A stretch of DNA of 64,000 bases. Origin: Streptomyces acidiscabies (GTDB lineage Bacteria; Actinomycetota; Actinomycetes; Streptomycetales; Streptomycetaceae). The notes beneath the pieces are model-generated. The model saw only the letters and a list, made by a program, of their open reading frames with translations. It was not told the origin of the DNA and did not search any database. Below are positions 7,803 to 17,741 of the stretch, piece by piece. How positions within the stretch are numbered: the stretch's first letter is position 1; each line of letters begins with the position of its first letter. The DNA is taken from positions 1,756,001 to 1,820,000 of the forward strand of contig NZ_JAGJBY010000001.1 in the NCBI RefSeq assembly GCF_020010905.1. The letters run 5' to 3'. The position numbers were made by a program, and so were the translations under genes.

Positions 7803-9599
7803 GTGACTACCACCGCCGCCTCTGCCTCGTCCCACCACCTCTCTCCCGCCTTCCCCGGCCGCGCGCCATGGGGCACCGCGAGCAAGCTGCGCGCCTGGCA
7901 GCAGGGGGCGATGGAGAAGTACATCCAGGACCAGCCCAGGGACTTCCTCGCCGTCGCGACACCCGGCGCCGGCAAGACGACGTTCGCGCTGACGCTGGCG
8001 TCGTGGCTGCTGCACCACCACGTCGTCCAGCAGGTGACGGTCGTCGCACCGACGGAGCACCTGAAGAAGCAGTGGGCGGACGCGGCGGCGCGCGTCGGGA
8101 TCAAGCTGGACCCCGAGTACAGCGCGGGCCCGCTCAGCAAGGAGTACGACGGGGTCGCCGTCACGTACGCGGGTGTCGGCGTACGCCCGATGCTGCACCG
8201 CAACCGCAGCGAGCAGCGCAAGACGCTGGTGATCCTGGACGAGATCCACCACGCCGGCGACTCGAAGTCGTGGGGCGAGGCATGCCTGGAGGCGTTCGAA
8301 CCGGCGACGAGGCGGCTCGCGCTGACGGGTACGCCGTTCCGCTCGGACACGAACCCGATCCCCTTCGTGACGTACGAGGAGGGCACGGACGGCATCCGCC
8401 GCTCCTCGGCGGACTACACGTACGGCTACGGCTCGGCGCTCGCCGACCACGTCGTCCGACCGGTGATCTTCCTGTCGTACAGCGGCAACATGCGCTGGCG
8501 CACGAAGGCGGGCGACGAGATCGCGGCCCGCCTCGGCGAGCCGATGACGAAGGACGCGGTCAGCCAGGCCTGGCGTACGGCGCTCGACCCGCGCGGCGAG
8601 TGGATGCCGAGCGTGCTGCGCGCGGCGGACCAGCGGCTGACGGAGGTCCGCAAGGCGATCCCCGACGCCGGCGCCCTGGTCATCGCCACGGACCAGGACT
8701 CCGCGCGCGCGTACGCGAAACTGATCCGCGAGCTGACCGGTACGAAGGCGACGGTCGTCCTCTCCGACGACACCGGCGCGTCCAAGCGCATCGACGACTT
8801 CGCCGCGAGCAACGACCGCTGGATGGTCGCCGTCCGGATGGTGTCCGAGGGCGTCGACGTCCCGCGCCTCGCGGTCGGCGTGTACGCGACGACCATCTCG
8901 ACGCCGCTGTTCTTCGCGCAGGCCGTCGGCCGCTTCGTACGGTCCCGGCGGCGCGGCGAGACCGCGTCCGTGTTCCTGCCGACGGTTCCCGACCTGCTGA
9001 CCTTCGCCAACGAGATGGAGGTCGAGCGCGACCACGCCCTCGACAAGCCCAAGAAGGGCGGCGAGGAGGACCCGTACGCCGAGGAGGACAAGCTCCTCGC
9101 GGAGGCGGAGAAGCAGCAGGACGAGGACACCGGCGAGCAGGAGGAGTTCAAGTTCGAGGCGCTGGAGTCGGAGGCCGTCTTCGACCGGGTCATGTACAAC
9201 GGCGCCGAGTTCGGCATGCAGGCGCACCCGGGCAGCGAGGAGGAGCAGGACTATCTGGGCATCCCCGGGCTCCTCGAACCCGACCAGGTGCAACTGTTGC
9301 TGCAAAAACGTCAGGCCAAGCAGATCGCGCACAGCAAGAAGCGGCCCGACTCCGAGGCCGACCTCCTCGAACTGCCCGCCGAGCGGCGGCCCGTCGTATC
9401 CCACAAAGAGATGATGGAGTTGCGGAAACAGCTCAATACGATGGTCAGCGCGTACGTCCATCAGAGCGGCAAGCCGCATGGCGTGATCCACACGGAGCTG
9501 CGGCGTGTGTGCGGGGGGCCGCCCAGCGCCGAGGCGACCGGGGGGCAGCTGCGGCAGCGCATCGCGAAGGTCCAGGAGTGGGCCACGCGCATGAAGTGA
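7803..9599 (+). CDS. DEAD/DEAH box helicase (SSL2-like superfamily II)
   Basis: 598 residues from GTG at 7803. RecA-like domain 1 has Walker A ATPGAGKTT near residues 52-60 and DEIHH starting at Asp146, followed by LTGTPFRSD (motif III-like). Domain 2 carries the SEGVDVPRL and AVGRFVRS motifs (V and VI). The C-terminal third is acidic and coiled (EEDKLLAEAEKQQDEDTGEQEEF), then ends in a basic tail. Such proteins act on nucleic acid in repair or transcription; no nuclease or methylase partner is adjacent, so it is not obviously part of a restriction system. A hairpin at 9629-9651 follows the stop. Confidence 0.85.
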   Translation: MTTTAASASSHHLSPAFPGRAPWGTASKLRAWQQGAMEKYIQDQPRDFLAVATPGAGKTTFALTLASWLLHHHVVQQVTVVAPTEHLKKQWADAAARVGIKLDPEYSAGPLSKEYDGVAVTYAGVGVRPMLHRNRSEQRKTLVILDEIHHAGDSKSWGEACLEAFEPATRRLALTGTPFRSDTNPIPFVTYEEGTDGIRRSSADYTYGYGSALADHVVRPVIFLSYSGNMRWRTKAGDEIAARLGEPMTKDAVSQAWRTALDPRGEWMPSVLRAADQRLTEVRKAIPDAGALVIATDQDSARAYAKLIRELTGTKATVVLSDDTGASKRIDDFAASNDRWMVAVRMVSEGVDVPRLAVGVYATTISTPLFFAQAVGRFVRSRRRGETASVFLPTVPDLLTFANEMEVERDHALDKPKKGGEEDPYAEEDKLLAEAEKQQDEDTGEQEEFKFEALESEAVFDRVMYNGAEFGMQAHPGSEEEQDYLGIPGLLEPDQVQLLLQKRQAKQIAHSKKRPDSEADLLELPAERRPVVSHKEMMELRKQLNTMVSAYVHQSGKPHGVIHTELRRVCGGPPSAEATGGQLRQRIAKVQEWATRMK

Positions 9600-9628
9600 C
9601 CGGGCCTGCGTATGGGTGGCGGGCCTGT

Positions 9629-9651
9629 GGGACCCCTGTGGAAGGGGTCCC
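9629..9651 (+). terminator. Hairpin after helicase gene
   Basis: Inverted repeat GGGACCCC (9629-9636) and GGGGTCCC (9644-9651) with a 7-base loop, 30 bases after the helicase stop. Likely an intrinsic-type terminator without a U-run. Confidence 0.6.
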
Positions 9652-9916
9652 GCGTATCCGGACATTTACAAGTAGTCCATACCGGTCATTGACCGGATTC
9701 TGGACGGAGTCTTCCGCTCAGCGAACCCTCCCCGTTACTGTCCCGCTACGCACACGCCCTGTGGCAGTGGCGCCGCAGAGCGCAGCCGTGTAGCGAACGG
9801 GCCCGGAACGCCGGGTCCGGCTGCCGATCGCGGCCTCTGCAGCGCGTCAGCGACGGGACTCGATGACGCGGTCGCCGTGTGGGGGTCGCGCGTCATCACC
9901 GTAAGGAGTGGGCGTC
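9652..9916. promoter_or_regulatory. Non-coding gap with palindrome upstream of IclR-family gene
   Basis: No convincing gene is seen in this 265-base stretch. It contains a 15-base palindrome, CCGGTCA-T-TGACCGG, at 9682-9696, which overlaps a TTGACC hexamer (9689-9694) that could serve as a -35 element. The palindrome is a candidate operator, perhaps for the IclR protein encoded downstream; this is inference from position and symmetry only. Confidence 0.4.
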
Positions 9917-10558
9917 GTGACCGCGGAGACCTCCCAGACGCTCGATCGGGGACTCAGGGTTCTGAAGTTGCTGGCCGACACGGATCATGGGCTGACCGTG
10001 ACGGAGCTGTCCAACAAGCTGGGCGTCAACCGGACCGTGGTGTACCGGTTGCTGGCGACGCTGGAGCAGCACGCGTTGGTGCGGCGGGATCTCGGGGGGC
10101 GGGCTCGGGTGGGGCTCGGGGTGCTGCGGCTCGGGCGGCAGGTGCATCCGCTGGTACGGGAAGCTGCGCTGCCTGCGCTGCGGTCGTTGGCCGAGGACAT
10201 CGGGGCCACCGCTCATCTGACGTTGGTGGATGGTGCCGATGCGCTTGCCGTGGCCGTGGTGGAGCCGACGTGGACCGATTATCACGTTGCCTATCGGGCT
10301 GGGTTTCGGCATCCGTTGGATCGGGGGGCCGCGGGGATGGCGATCCTTGCCGGGCGGCGGAAGGGCGCGGGGGAGCCGGGGTTCTGTTTGATGCAGGGGG
10401 AGCTTGAGGTGGGGGCCAGTGGGGCTGCTGCGCCGTTGTTGGGGGTTACGGGGGTGGAGGGGAGTGTGGGGGTGGTGATGTTGGCGGATGCGGTGCCGGA
10501 GAGGGTGGGGCCTCGGGTGGTGGATGCGGCGCGGGAGGTGGCGGAGGCGCTGAGGTAG
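9917..10558 (+). CDS. IclR-family transcriptional regulator
   Basis: 213 residues using GTG at 9917, which has AAGGAG eight bases upstream; an in-frame GTG at 9908 lies inside that site and is less likely. The N-terminal winged helix (QTLDRGLRVLKLLADTDHGLTVTELSNKLGVNRTVVYRLLATLEQHALVRRD, about residues 7-60) is typical of IclR, and the C-terminal effector domain (GATAHLTLVDGADALAVAVVEP..) is present but short, with the usual loop partly missing. The ligand is unknown. Flanking genes (helicase, S16 protease) do not suggest a pathway. A short run of direct repeats follows the stop. Confidence 0.85.
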   Translation: MTAETSQTLDRGLRVLKLLADTDHGLTVTELSNKLGVNRTVVYRLLATLEQHALVRRDLGGRARVGLGVLRLGRQVHPLVREAALPALRSLAEDIGATAHLTLVDGADALAVAVVEPTWTDYHVAYRAGFRHPLDRGAAGMAILAGRRKGAGEPGFCLMQGELEVGASGAAAPLLGVTGVEGSVGVVMLADAVPERVGPRVVDAAREVAEALR

Positions 10559-10616
10559 GGGGTACCTCCGAGGTACGGGGCGCCTACCCCTGAGGTAGGG
10601 GGTACGTCTGAGGTAC
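10550..10616 (+). repeat. Pair of 27-base direct repeats
   Basis: The stretch beginning CTGAGGTAGGGGGTAC at 10550 recurs at 10590 with only two differences over about 27 bases, and both copies end in GAGGTAC. The first copy includes the stop codon of the IclR-family gene. It belongs to the GTAC-rich mini-repeats scattered through the window. Confidence 0.6.
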
Positions 10617-10640
10617 ATCCCGTCACGTTAGATTTGTGGC

Positions 10641-11432
10641 GTGCTCTCTCGTCTCACGCGTTTTCAGGCCGTTGCCGTCTGCGGTGTTCCCCTTGTCGCG
10701 TTGCTCGGTGTCGCTGTGTTCGCGCCGTTGCCCTTTGCCATCGCTCAGCCTGGGATGACTGCCGATGTGCTGGGTGAGAACAAGGGGGAGGCCGTCATCA
10801 CCGTGTCCGGTGCGCCTGTGCGGAAGACGTCCGGGGAGTTGCGGATGACGACCATCGTCGCGACCGGGCCTGATACCGACGTATCGCTGAGTGACGTCCT
10901 CGACGGGTGGTTCCGTACGGATTCCGCTGTCATGCCCCGCGATTCCGTCTATCCCAGCGGGGACTCCGTCAAGGAGATCGAGCGGCACAACACGCAGCAG
11001 ATGGAGCAGTCCCAAGATGCCGCCACTGAGGCCGCGTTGAAGTTTCTGGGGCGGTCGTCCAAGGATGTGAAGGTTGATCTCAAGCTGTCCGATGTGGGCG
11101 GGCCCAGCGCGGGGTTGCTGTTCACGTTGGGGATCATCGACAAGCTGGACGGGGACGGGAACGGGGGGGATCTGACCGGGGGGCGGGTGATCGCCGGGAC
11201 CGGGACGATCGACGCGGACGGGAGTGTCGGCGCGGTGGGTGGGGTGTCGCTGAAGACGCAGGCCGCGCGGAGGGACGGGGCGACGGTGTTCCTCGTACCG
11301 AAGGCCGAGTGCTCCGACGCGAAGGCCGAGCTGCCGTCGGGGCTGCGGTTGGTTCCGGTGACGGATCTGAAGGGGGCGGTGGGGTCGTTGAAGGCGTTGG
11401 AGACGGGGAAGGGGAATGTGCCTAGCTGCTGA
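10641..11432 (+). CDS. S16 (Lon-type) serine protease domain protein, YlbL-like
   Basis: 263 residues. A single N-terminal transmembrane segment (about residues 8-33, VAVCGVPLVALLGVAVFAPLP) is followed by an extracytoplasmic region. The C-terminal Lon-type catalytic domain has the Ser in VGGPSAGLLF (about residue 158) and the Lys in GGVSLKTQAA (about 210), which form the Ser-Lys dyad. YlbL relatives are membrane-anchored and usually carry a PDZ domain between anchor and protease. Here the PDZ region seems shortened or absent. The start is GTG at 10641 with no clear ribosome binding site, so the mRNA may be leaderless. The 3' end overlaps the convergent small gene by 11 bases. Confidence 0.75.
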   Translation: MLSRLTRFQAVAVCGVPLVALLGVAVFAPLPFAIAQPGMTADVLGENKGEAVITVSGAPVRKTSGELRMTTIVATGPDTDVSLSDVLDGWFRTDSAVMPRDSVYPSGDSVKEIERHNTQQMEQSQDAATEAALKFLGRSSKDVKVDLKLSDVGGPSAGLLFTLGIIDKLDGDGNGGDLTGGRVIAGTGTIDADGSVGAVGGVSLKTQAARRDGATVFLVPKAECSDAKAELPSGLRLVPVTDLKGAVGSLKALETGKGNVPSC

Positions 11433-11616
11433 TCGCGGGGCGGGGGAGGGGGCGGGGGTGTGCGGCGAGGCGGAGGCCGAGCTCTACGAGGGTCCAGCCG
11501 AGGCGGACTCTTAAGGCAGGGGTGGGGGTGTGGGCGAGGCGGTGGGTGGTGGCGGAGGCTTGGAGTTCGGCGGTGCGTTGGTGGTGGAGGGAGAGGTGGA
11601 AGTCGGGGTGATACAC
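11422..11616 (-). CDS. Small Arg/His-rich protein downstream of ArsR gene
   Basis: 64 residues, start GTG at 11616 with AGAGG eight bases before it, 11 bases after the ArsR stop, so probably the same transcript. The sequence (YHPDFHLSLHHQRTAELQ ... LRVRLGWTLVELGLRLA) resembles very short actinobacterial proteins with an amphipathic helix rich in His, Arg and Gln and an ending of the form RLG-x-LVxLGxRL. No function is known to me. A conventional ArsR partner (an MFS exporter) is absent here. Confidence 0.55.
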   Translation of the reverse strand: MYHPDFHLSLHHQRTAELQASATTHRLAHTPTPALRVRLGWTLVELGLRLAAHPRPLPRPAISS

Positions 11617-11627
11617 GGGGATGCCTC

Positions 11628-12206
11628 TCAGGTGAGGGGGAAGACGTGGCTGTGGGCGCGGACCTGCTGGGTCCCAGGGGTGTCCTCGTCGACGGTTCGG
11701 CTGCGGTACTCCTCGTACACGCGATGGATGTCCTCGATGAACGCCTGCGCCTGATCCGGGGTGAGCCGCAGGGTCGTGCTGCTCATGTCCCAGGTGCGAC
11801 TCCACTCCTCGTGCCATGAGGCGCGGTTGCCCAGCCAGGTCGACAGCTCCCGGGTGTGTTTGGTCGCGACCTCGTGCATGTAGAGGTCGGCCGCTCCCCG
11901 TACGGCCGGATCGGCGTTGGTGAGCAGGTCGTCGTCGAAGATCAGACCGGTGTGGCTGGCCTTCCACCAGCGCTCGCGTCCCTTGCCCTGCTCGGGGTCG
12001 TCCTCGATGAAGCCGTACTCGGCGAGCTGGCGGAGGTGGTAGCTGGTGGCGCCGCTGGACTCGCCCAGTTTCTCGGCGAGTTGGGAAGCCGTCGCCGGAC
12101 CGCCGAAGCGGAGGGCGTCCAGGAGTTGCATACGGAGTGGGTGTGCCAGCCCTCGGAGGGAGCGGGCGTCGATCGTGCGTACCTCGGAGTGCTGAGGGTC
12201 GGTCAT
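11628..12206 (-). CDS. ArsR-family winged-helix transcriptional regulator
   Basis: 192 residues from the ATG at 12206; longer in-frame starts run into the operator-like region. The N-terminal half is a winged helix (LAHPLRMQLLDALRFGGPATASQLAEKLGESSGATSYHLRQLAEYGFIEDDP, about residues 15-67). The C-terminal half is helical. No Cys metal-binding motif such as ELCVCD is seen, so metal sensing is unlikely. This is the HTH_20-type subgroup common in Streptomyces. It probably binds the inverted repeat just upstream and represses itself. Confidence 0.82.
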   Translation of the reverse strand: MTDPQHSEVRTIDARSLRGLAHPLRMQLLDALRFGGPATASQLAEKLGESSGATSYHLRQLAEYGFIEDDPEQGKGRERWWKASHTGLIFDDDLLTNADPAVRGAADLYMHEVATKHTRELSTWLGNRASWHEEWSRTWDMSSTTLRLTPDQAQAFIEDIHRVYEEYRSRTVDEDTPGTQQVRAHSHVFPLT

Positions 12207-12209
12207 GGA

Positions 12210-12257
12210 TGCAAAGGTAGCGTTGCAAAGAAACCTCTGCAAGGGTTTTTTGCAACG
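12210..12257 (-). promoter_or_regulatory. Probable ArsR autoregulatory operator
   Basis: An A/T-rich stretch upstream of the ArsR start contains TGCAAAG at 12210 and 12224 and an imperfect inverted repeat: CGTTGCAAAGAAACC (12221-12235) against GGGTTTTTTGCAACG (12243-12257), with about 13 of 15 positions pairing. It is the only such symmetry near the gene and stands out from the G+C-rich background. Confidence 0.6.
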
Positions 12258-12302
12258 AACCCTTTGTAAGTCCAAGTCGCCTCCCCCTCACCTCACTTCA
12301 CC

Positions 12303-13256
12303 TCACTTCACGAACCCCTGCTCCTTCATCCACTCCAGCGCCACCTGATGCGGATCCTCCCCGTCGACATCCACCTTCGCGTTCAGCTCCTGAGCCACCG
12401 CGTTGTTCAGCCGAGCCGACACCGGGTCCAACACCCCAGCGATCGCAGGCCACTTCTTCATCACCTTGGAGTTGATCTCGGGCGCCGCGTTGTAGTTGGG
12501 GAAGAAGTGCCGGTCGTCCTCCATCACGACGAGGTCCATCGCCTTGATCCGCCCGTCGGTCGTGTACACCTCGCCGTACGTGCAGTGCCCCTTCTCGGTC
12601 TGCGTGTAGATGATCCCGGAGTCCATCTGCGTGATCCGGGACGACGGCACACTCATCCCGTACGCCTTCTGCATCCCCGGCAACCCGTCCGCCCGGTTCG
12701 CGAACTCGCTCTCGACGCACAGGGATACGGCCTTGGGGTCGGACTTGGCGAGCGCGGCGACCTGCGAGAGGTTCGTGGTCCGGTACTTCTCGTAGGCGGA
12801 CCGGTTCATGGCGAGCGCGTACGTGTTGTTGACCTGCGAAGGGGCCAGCCAGGTCAGCCCGTTGTGTGCGTCGGCCTTGCGCACGGCCTCCCACTGGGCC
12901 CGCGGATCGGTGATCGGCTTGCTGTTGCCGAGGTAGGTGATCCACGCGGTCCCGGTGTACTCGTACATCCCGTCCGCGTCGCCCTTCTTGACGGCCTCGC
13001 GCGCCCCGATGGACCCCTGGATGCCGGTCCGGTCGAGGACGTGCGCGCCGGCGGCCTGGAAGGCGATGCCCATCATCGCGCCGAGGACGAGGTTCTCGGT
13101 GAAGGACTTCGAAGTCACCGTCAGATCGGCCCCCTTGAGGGGCTTGCCCTGCCCGATCGTGCCGGGTTCGACGTCGTCGACCATGGGGGAGCCGGACGTC
13201 AGCCCGCAGGCGGAGAGCACGGACACGGCGGTGAGGAGGGTGATCGCACGTCTCAT
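12303..13256 (-). CDS. Quaternary-amine/osmoprotectant ABC transporter, substrate-binding lipoprotein
   Basis: 317 residues. A lipoprotein signal peptide ends in the lipobox LSAC (Cys17). The mature part begins with the type II periplasmic-binding fold of the OpuC/ProX/OsmF family (LTVTSKSFTENLVLGAMMGIAFQAAG) and continues with EYTGTAWITYL and TWLAPSQVNNTYALAM, which form the hinge and aromatic cage region for quaternary amines such as glycine betaine, choline or carnitine. It is last in a four-gene operon. The ATG start overlaps the permease stop by four bases. Confidence 0.9.
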   Translation of the reverse strand: MRRAITLLTAVSVLSACGLTSGSPMVDDVEPGTIGQGKPLKGADLTVTSKSFTENLVLGAMMGIAFQAAGAHVLDRTGIQGSIGAREAVKKGDADGMYEYTGTAWITYLGNSKPITDPRAQWEAVRKADAHNGLTWLAPSQVNNTYALAMNRSAYEKYRTTNLSQVAALAKSDPKAVSLCVESEFANRADGLPGMQKAYGMSVPSSRITQMDSGIIYTQTEKGHCTYGEVYTTDGRIKAMDLVVMEDDRHFFPNYNAAPEINSKVMKKWPAIAGVLDPVSARLNNAVAQELNAKVDVDGEDPHQVALEWMKEQGFVK

Positions 13257-14113
13257 CGGCCCGTCTCCAATCCCCTTGGCCGCAACAGGAGTTCGGCGAT
13301 CGACGCCAGCCAGTCCACGAGCAGCGCGAGCGCCACCGTCAGGATCGAGCCCAACACCAGTACGGGCATACGCTGGTTGGTGATCCCGGTGGTGATCAGC
13401 ACCCCGAGCCCGCCACCCCCGCCGAACGTCGCCAGCGCGGCCGTACCGACGTTGAGGACGAGCGCCGTACGGACGCCCGCGAGGATCAGCGGTACGGCGA
13501 GGGGGAGTTCGACGCGGGACAGGACGCCGAGGGGGGACATGCCGATGCCGCGCGCGGCCTCCAGGAGAGTCGGGTCGTTCGCGCGCAGGCCGGCGATCGT
13601 GTTGGAGAGGACCGGCAGGACGGCATACGCGACGATCCCGATGAGCGCGGCCTTCTCGCCGATGCCGAGCCAGATCACGAGGAGCGCCAACAGGCCGATG
13701 GCCGGGGTGGCTTGGCCGATGTTGGCGATCGCCATGACGACCGGGGCGGCCCGGCGCAGCGCGCCGCGCGTGAGCAGGACGCCGAGCGGGATGGCGATGA
13801 TGAGGACGAAGAAGGTTGAGATCGCGGTGAGTCGGACGTGCTGCCACAGCGCCTTGGAGACCTGGCCGCCGGAGAGCGCGTTCTCGGAGATCGGGTCCAG
13901 GTCGGCCTGCTGGAACCAGAGCCAGGTGCCGAGGAGGAGGGCGACGAGGAAGCCGGGCAGGACGGTCAACTTGGGCCAGCCGATACGGGGTTGGGCCTTG
14001 CCGGACGTCTCGGGCGCCGACGTCGCGGAACCGGCGGCGGCACCGGGATCGGTGTCGGAACCGGCGTCGGCCTCGGCCTCGGTCTCGGGGGAGTGTGCCT
14101 TCGGAGTGCTCAC
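13253..14113 (-). CDS. Quaternary-amine ABC transporter permease (second)
   Basis: 286 residues. A hydrophilic, acidic N-terminal tail of about 45 residues (KAHSPETEAEADAGSDTD..) is absent from the partner permease. It precedes five or six transmembrane helices and the BPD_transp_1 EAA-type loop (LEAARGIGMSPLGVLSRVELPLAVPLILAG). The GTG start overlaps the ATPase stop (GTGA) and its own stop overlaps the binding-protein start, so the genes are translationally coupled. It should pair with the permease at 15335-15982 to make a heterodimeric channel. Confidence 0.9.
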   Translation of the reverse strand: MSTPKAHSPETEAEADAGSDTDPGAAAGSATSAPETSGKAQPRIGWPKLTVLPGFLVALLLGTWLWFQQADLDPISENALSGGQVSKALWQHVRLTAISTFFVLIIAIPLGVLLTRGALRRAAPVVMAIANIGQATPAIGLLALLVIWLGIGEKAALIGIVAYAVLPVLSNTIAGLRANDPTLLEAARGIGMSPLGVLSRVELPLAVPLILAGVRTALVLNVGTAALATFGGGGGLGVLITTGITNQRMPVLVLGSILTVALALLVDWLASIAELLLRPRGLETGR

Positions 14114-15342
14114 GCCTTCTCCTCCCCGCCGTCGCCCTCCTGCTCCGCGTGCGTCTGAGCCGCCCGCGTCTCCTCCAACTCGTGCTGGTGCTCCATCGCT
14201 TCGAGCCGGTCCGCCTCCAGGAGTTCGTGCACGGAGTTCATCAGCGTCTCCATGTCGACGACCCCCGTGTACTCCCCGCGCCGCCCGGTGACGGCCGCCC
14301 GCCCCGAGCTGTCGGTGAGGACGGCCTCCAGCGCGTCCCGCAGCGTCGCGTCCCGCGTCACGGTGTCGTTGACGAGCGTCCCGGCGCGCGCGAGCGAACC
14401 CTTCGCCCGCATCAAGTCCCCGCGCCGCAGCCACTTGTAGGGCCGGCCGCGCTTGTCGAGGAGGAGGATCTCGTTGGTCCCGCTGTCGCGCAGCTTGTTG
14501 AAGATGACCTGGAGCGGATCGTCGACGGTGACCGTCGGATAGTCGGTGATCGGCACGTCCCGTACGCGCGTGAGGTTGAGCCGCTTGAGCGCCGCACCCG
14601 CGCCGACGAACCCGGACACGAAGTCGTCGGCGGGGTTGGTGAGGATCGCCTCCGGCGTGTCGAACTGCGCGATGTGGGACCGCTCGCGCAGCACCGCGAT
14701 CCGGTCGCCGAGCTTGATCGCCTCGTCGAAGTCGTGGGTGACGAAGACGATCGTCTTGTGCAACTCGCGCTGGAGCCGGATGAGTTCGTCCTGAAGATGG
14801 TCGCGGGTGATGGGGTCGACGGCGCCGAAGGGCTCGTCCATGAGGAGGACGGGCGGATCGGCGGCCAACGCCCGTGCCACGCCCACGCGTTGCTGCTGCC
14901 CGCCGGACAACTGCCGTGGGTAACGCCCGTGGAACTCGCCCGGGTCGAGTCCGACTAGGTCGAGCATCTCGTCGATCCGCGCATTGATCCGGCTCTTCGG
15001 CCAGCCCACCATCTTCGGTACCAGCGCGATGTTCTGAGCGACCGTCATGTGCGGGAAGAGGCCGGACGACTGGATCGCGTACCCGACCTTGCGGCGCAGC
15101 TTCACCGGGTCGATGTCGGTGACGTCCTCGCCGCCGATCCGGATCCGCCCGCCGGACGGCTCGATCAGCCGGTTGATCATCTTCAGCGTCGTCGACTTCC
15201 CGCAGCCGGAGGGGCCGACGAAGATGACCGTCTCGCCCGCCTTGATCTCCATGTTCACGTTGTCGACGGACGGGTTGGGGTTGCCCGGATACCGTTTGCT
15301 GAGATTTTCCAGCTCGATCGAGGCACCCAAGGATTCAGACAC
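14110..15342 (-). CDS. Quaternary-amine ABC transporter ATP-binding protein with CBS domains
   Basis: 410 residues. The ABC domain shows Walker A GPSGCGKST (about 43-51), a Q-loop, LSGGQQQR signature, Walker B VLLMDEP and H-loop VTHD. The C-terminal 140 residues hold paired CBS domains (VDDPLQVIFNKLRDSG and DATLRDALEAVLTDS), as in OpuA/ProV, where they sense ionic strength or nucleotides. A charged tail rich in Glu/Gln ends the protein. It starts with GTG at 15342 and overlaps the first permease by eight bases. Confidence 0.92.
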   Translation of the reverse strand: MSESLGASIELENLSKRYPGNPNPSVDNVNMEIKAGETVIFVGPSGCGKSTTLKMINRLIEPSGGRIRIGGEDVTDIDPVKLRRKVGYAIQSSGLFPHMTVAQNIALVPKMVGWPKSRINARIDEMLDLVGLDPGEFHGRYPRQLSGGQQQRVGVARALAADPPVLLMDEPFGAVDPITRDHLQDELIRLQRELHKTIVFVTHDFDEAIKLGDRIAVLRERSHIAQFDTPEAILTNPADDFVSGFVGAGAALKRLNLTRVRDVPITDYPTVTVDDPLQVIFNKLRDSGTNEILLLDKRGRPYKWLRRGDLMRAKGSLARAGTLVNDTVTRDATLRDALEAVLTDSSGRAAVTGRRGEYTGVVDMETLMNSVHELLEADRLEAMEHQHELEETRAAQTHAEQEGDGGEEKA

Positions 15343-15982
15343 GGATCCCCCTGGGAATGGTGAGCCGCCCGATGACGACGTACGCGGCGTCGAACAGCAG
15401 CGCCAGGACGACGATCCCGAGCGTGCCGGCGAGGACCTGGTTGAGCGCGTTCTTGCTGCCGAGCGAGGTGATCCCCCGGAAGATCTCGTTGCCGAGCCCC
15501 GGACCCGAGGCGTACGCGGCGATGGCGGCGATCCCCATCAGCATCTGCGTCGCGACCCGGATGCCGGTCAGGATCGGCGGCCACGCGAGCGGCAGCTCGA
15601 CCCGCACCAGCCGCGCCGGACGGGACATCCCGATGCCCTTCGCGGCGTCCACCAGCGAGGGGTCCACGCCACGGAGTCCGACGATGGAGTTACGCACGAC
15701 GGGGAGCAACCCGTACAACGTGAGAGCTACGACCGTAGGGGCTACCCCCAGTCCCACGATGGGGACGAGCAGGCCGATCATGGCCAGCGAGGGGATCGTG
15801 AGGATGGTCGCCGTCGTGGTGGTCGCGAGGTTGCCCGCCCACTCGCTGCGGTAGGTGAGCACCCCGATCAGGATCCCGATGACGGTCGCGAGCAGCATGC
15901 ACTGGAAGACCGCGCTGGCGTGCTGCACCGCGTCGGCGAGCAGTTGCTCATGCCGGTTGTCGAGGTACTCCCAGAAGCTCAC
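15335..15982 (-). CDS. Quaternary-amine ABC transporter permease (first)
   Basis: 215 residues, start GTG at 15982. Five to six transmembrane helices of the ProW/OpuCB type carry the cytoplasmic coupling loop VDAAKGIGMSRPARLVRVELPLAWPPILTG. It is the first gene of the operon permease-ATPase-permease-binding protein. The operon lies just downstream of the AsnC/Lrp gene on the same strand (16 bases), which may co-transcribe or regulate it. Confidence 0.9.
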   Translation of the reverse strand: MSFWEYLDNRHEQLLADAVQHASAVFQCMLLATVIGILIGVLTYRSEWAGNLATTTTATILTIPSLAMIGLLVPIVGLGVAPTVVALTLYGLLPVVRNSIVGLRGVDPSLVDAAKGIGMSRPARLVRVELPLAWPPILTGIRVATQMLMGIAAIAAYASGPGLGNEIFRGITSLGSKNALNQVLAGTLGIVVLALLFDAAYVVIGRLTIPRGIRV

Positions 15983-15998
15983 ACACCTTCACCTCAGC

Positions 15999-16466
15999 TC
16001 ATTCGCGCGACGCCTCCTCCACCAGCGGGATGATCCGCAGCGGCACCGGGTTCTCCATCACGATCGCGGTGGAGGCCCGGACGATGCCATCAAAACCGAC
16101 AACCAGGTCGATCACCCGCTGGAGATCCGCGTTGGACCGCGCGACCAGCCGGCACAGCATGTCCCCGCTGCCGGTCGTCGTGTGCAGTTCCAGGACCTCG
16201 GGTACGGAGCTCAAGTGCGCCCGGATCGCGGGCCCTTGGCCCTGGCGGATCTGGAGCGTCGCGAACGCCGTCACCGGGTAGCCGAGCGCCGCCGGATCGA
16301 CCTCGGGGCCGAATCCGCGGATGACTCCATTCGACGTAAGCCGGTCGAGCCGCGCCTGCACCGTCCCGCGCGCCACCCCGAGCCGCCGGGACATCTCCAG
16401 CACCCCGATCCGGGGCTCGCGCGCCAGCAGCACGATGATCCGCCCGTCCAGCCGGTCGATCCCCAT
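15999..16466 (-). CDS. Lrp/AsnC-family transcriptional regulator
   Basis: 155 residues from ATG at 16466. The N-terminal HTH (DRLDGRIIVLLAREPRIGVLEMSRRLGVARGTVQARLDRLTSNGVIRGF) is followed by the RAM/AsnC ligand-binding domain (VTAFATLQIRQ...GSGDMLCRLVARSNADLQRVIDLV). It is divergent from 4-hydroxyphenylpyruvate dioxygenase, an arrangement conserved in Streptomyces, and therefore likely controls tyrosine catabolism in response to an aromatic amino acid. That target is inferred from position. Confidence 0.88.
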   Translation of the reverse strand: MGIDRLDGRIIVLLAREPRIGVLEMSRRLGVARGTVQARLDRLTSNGVIRGFGPEVDPAALGYPVTAFATLQIRQGQGPAIRAHLSSVPEVLELHTTTGSGDMLCRLVARSNADLQRVIDLVVGFDGIVRASTAIVMENPVPLRIIPLVEEASRE

Positions 16467-17736
<1,270 letters not shown>

Positions 17737-17741
17737 CCCGC

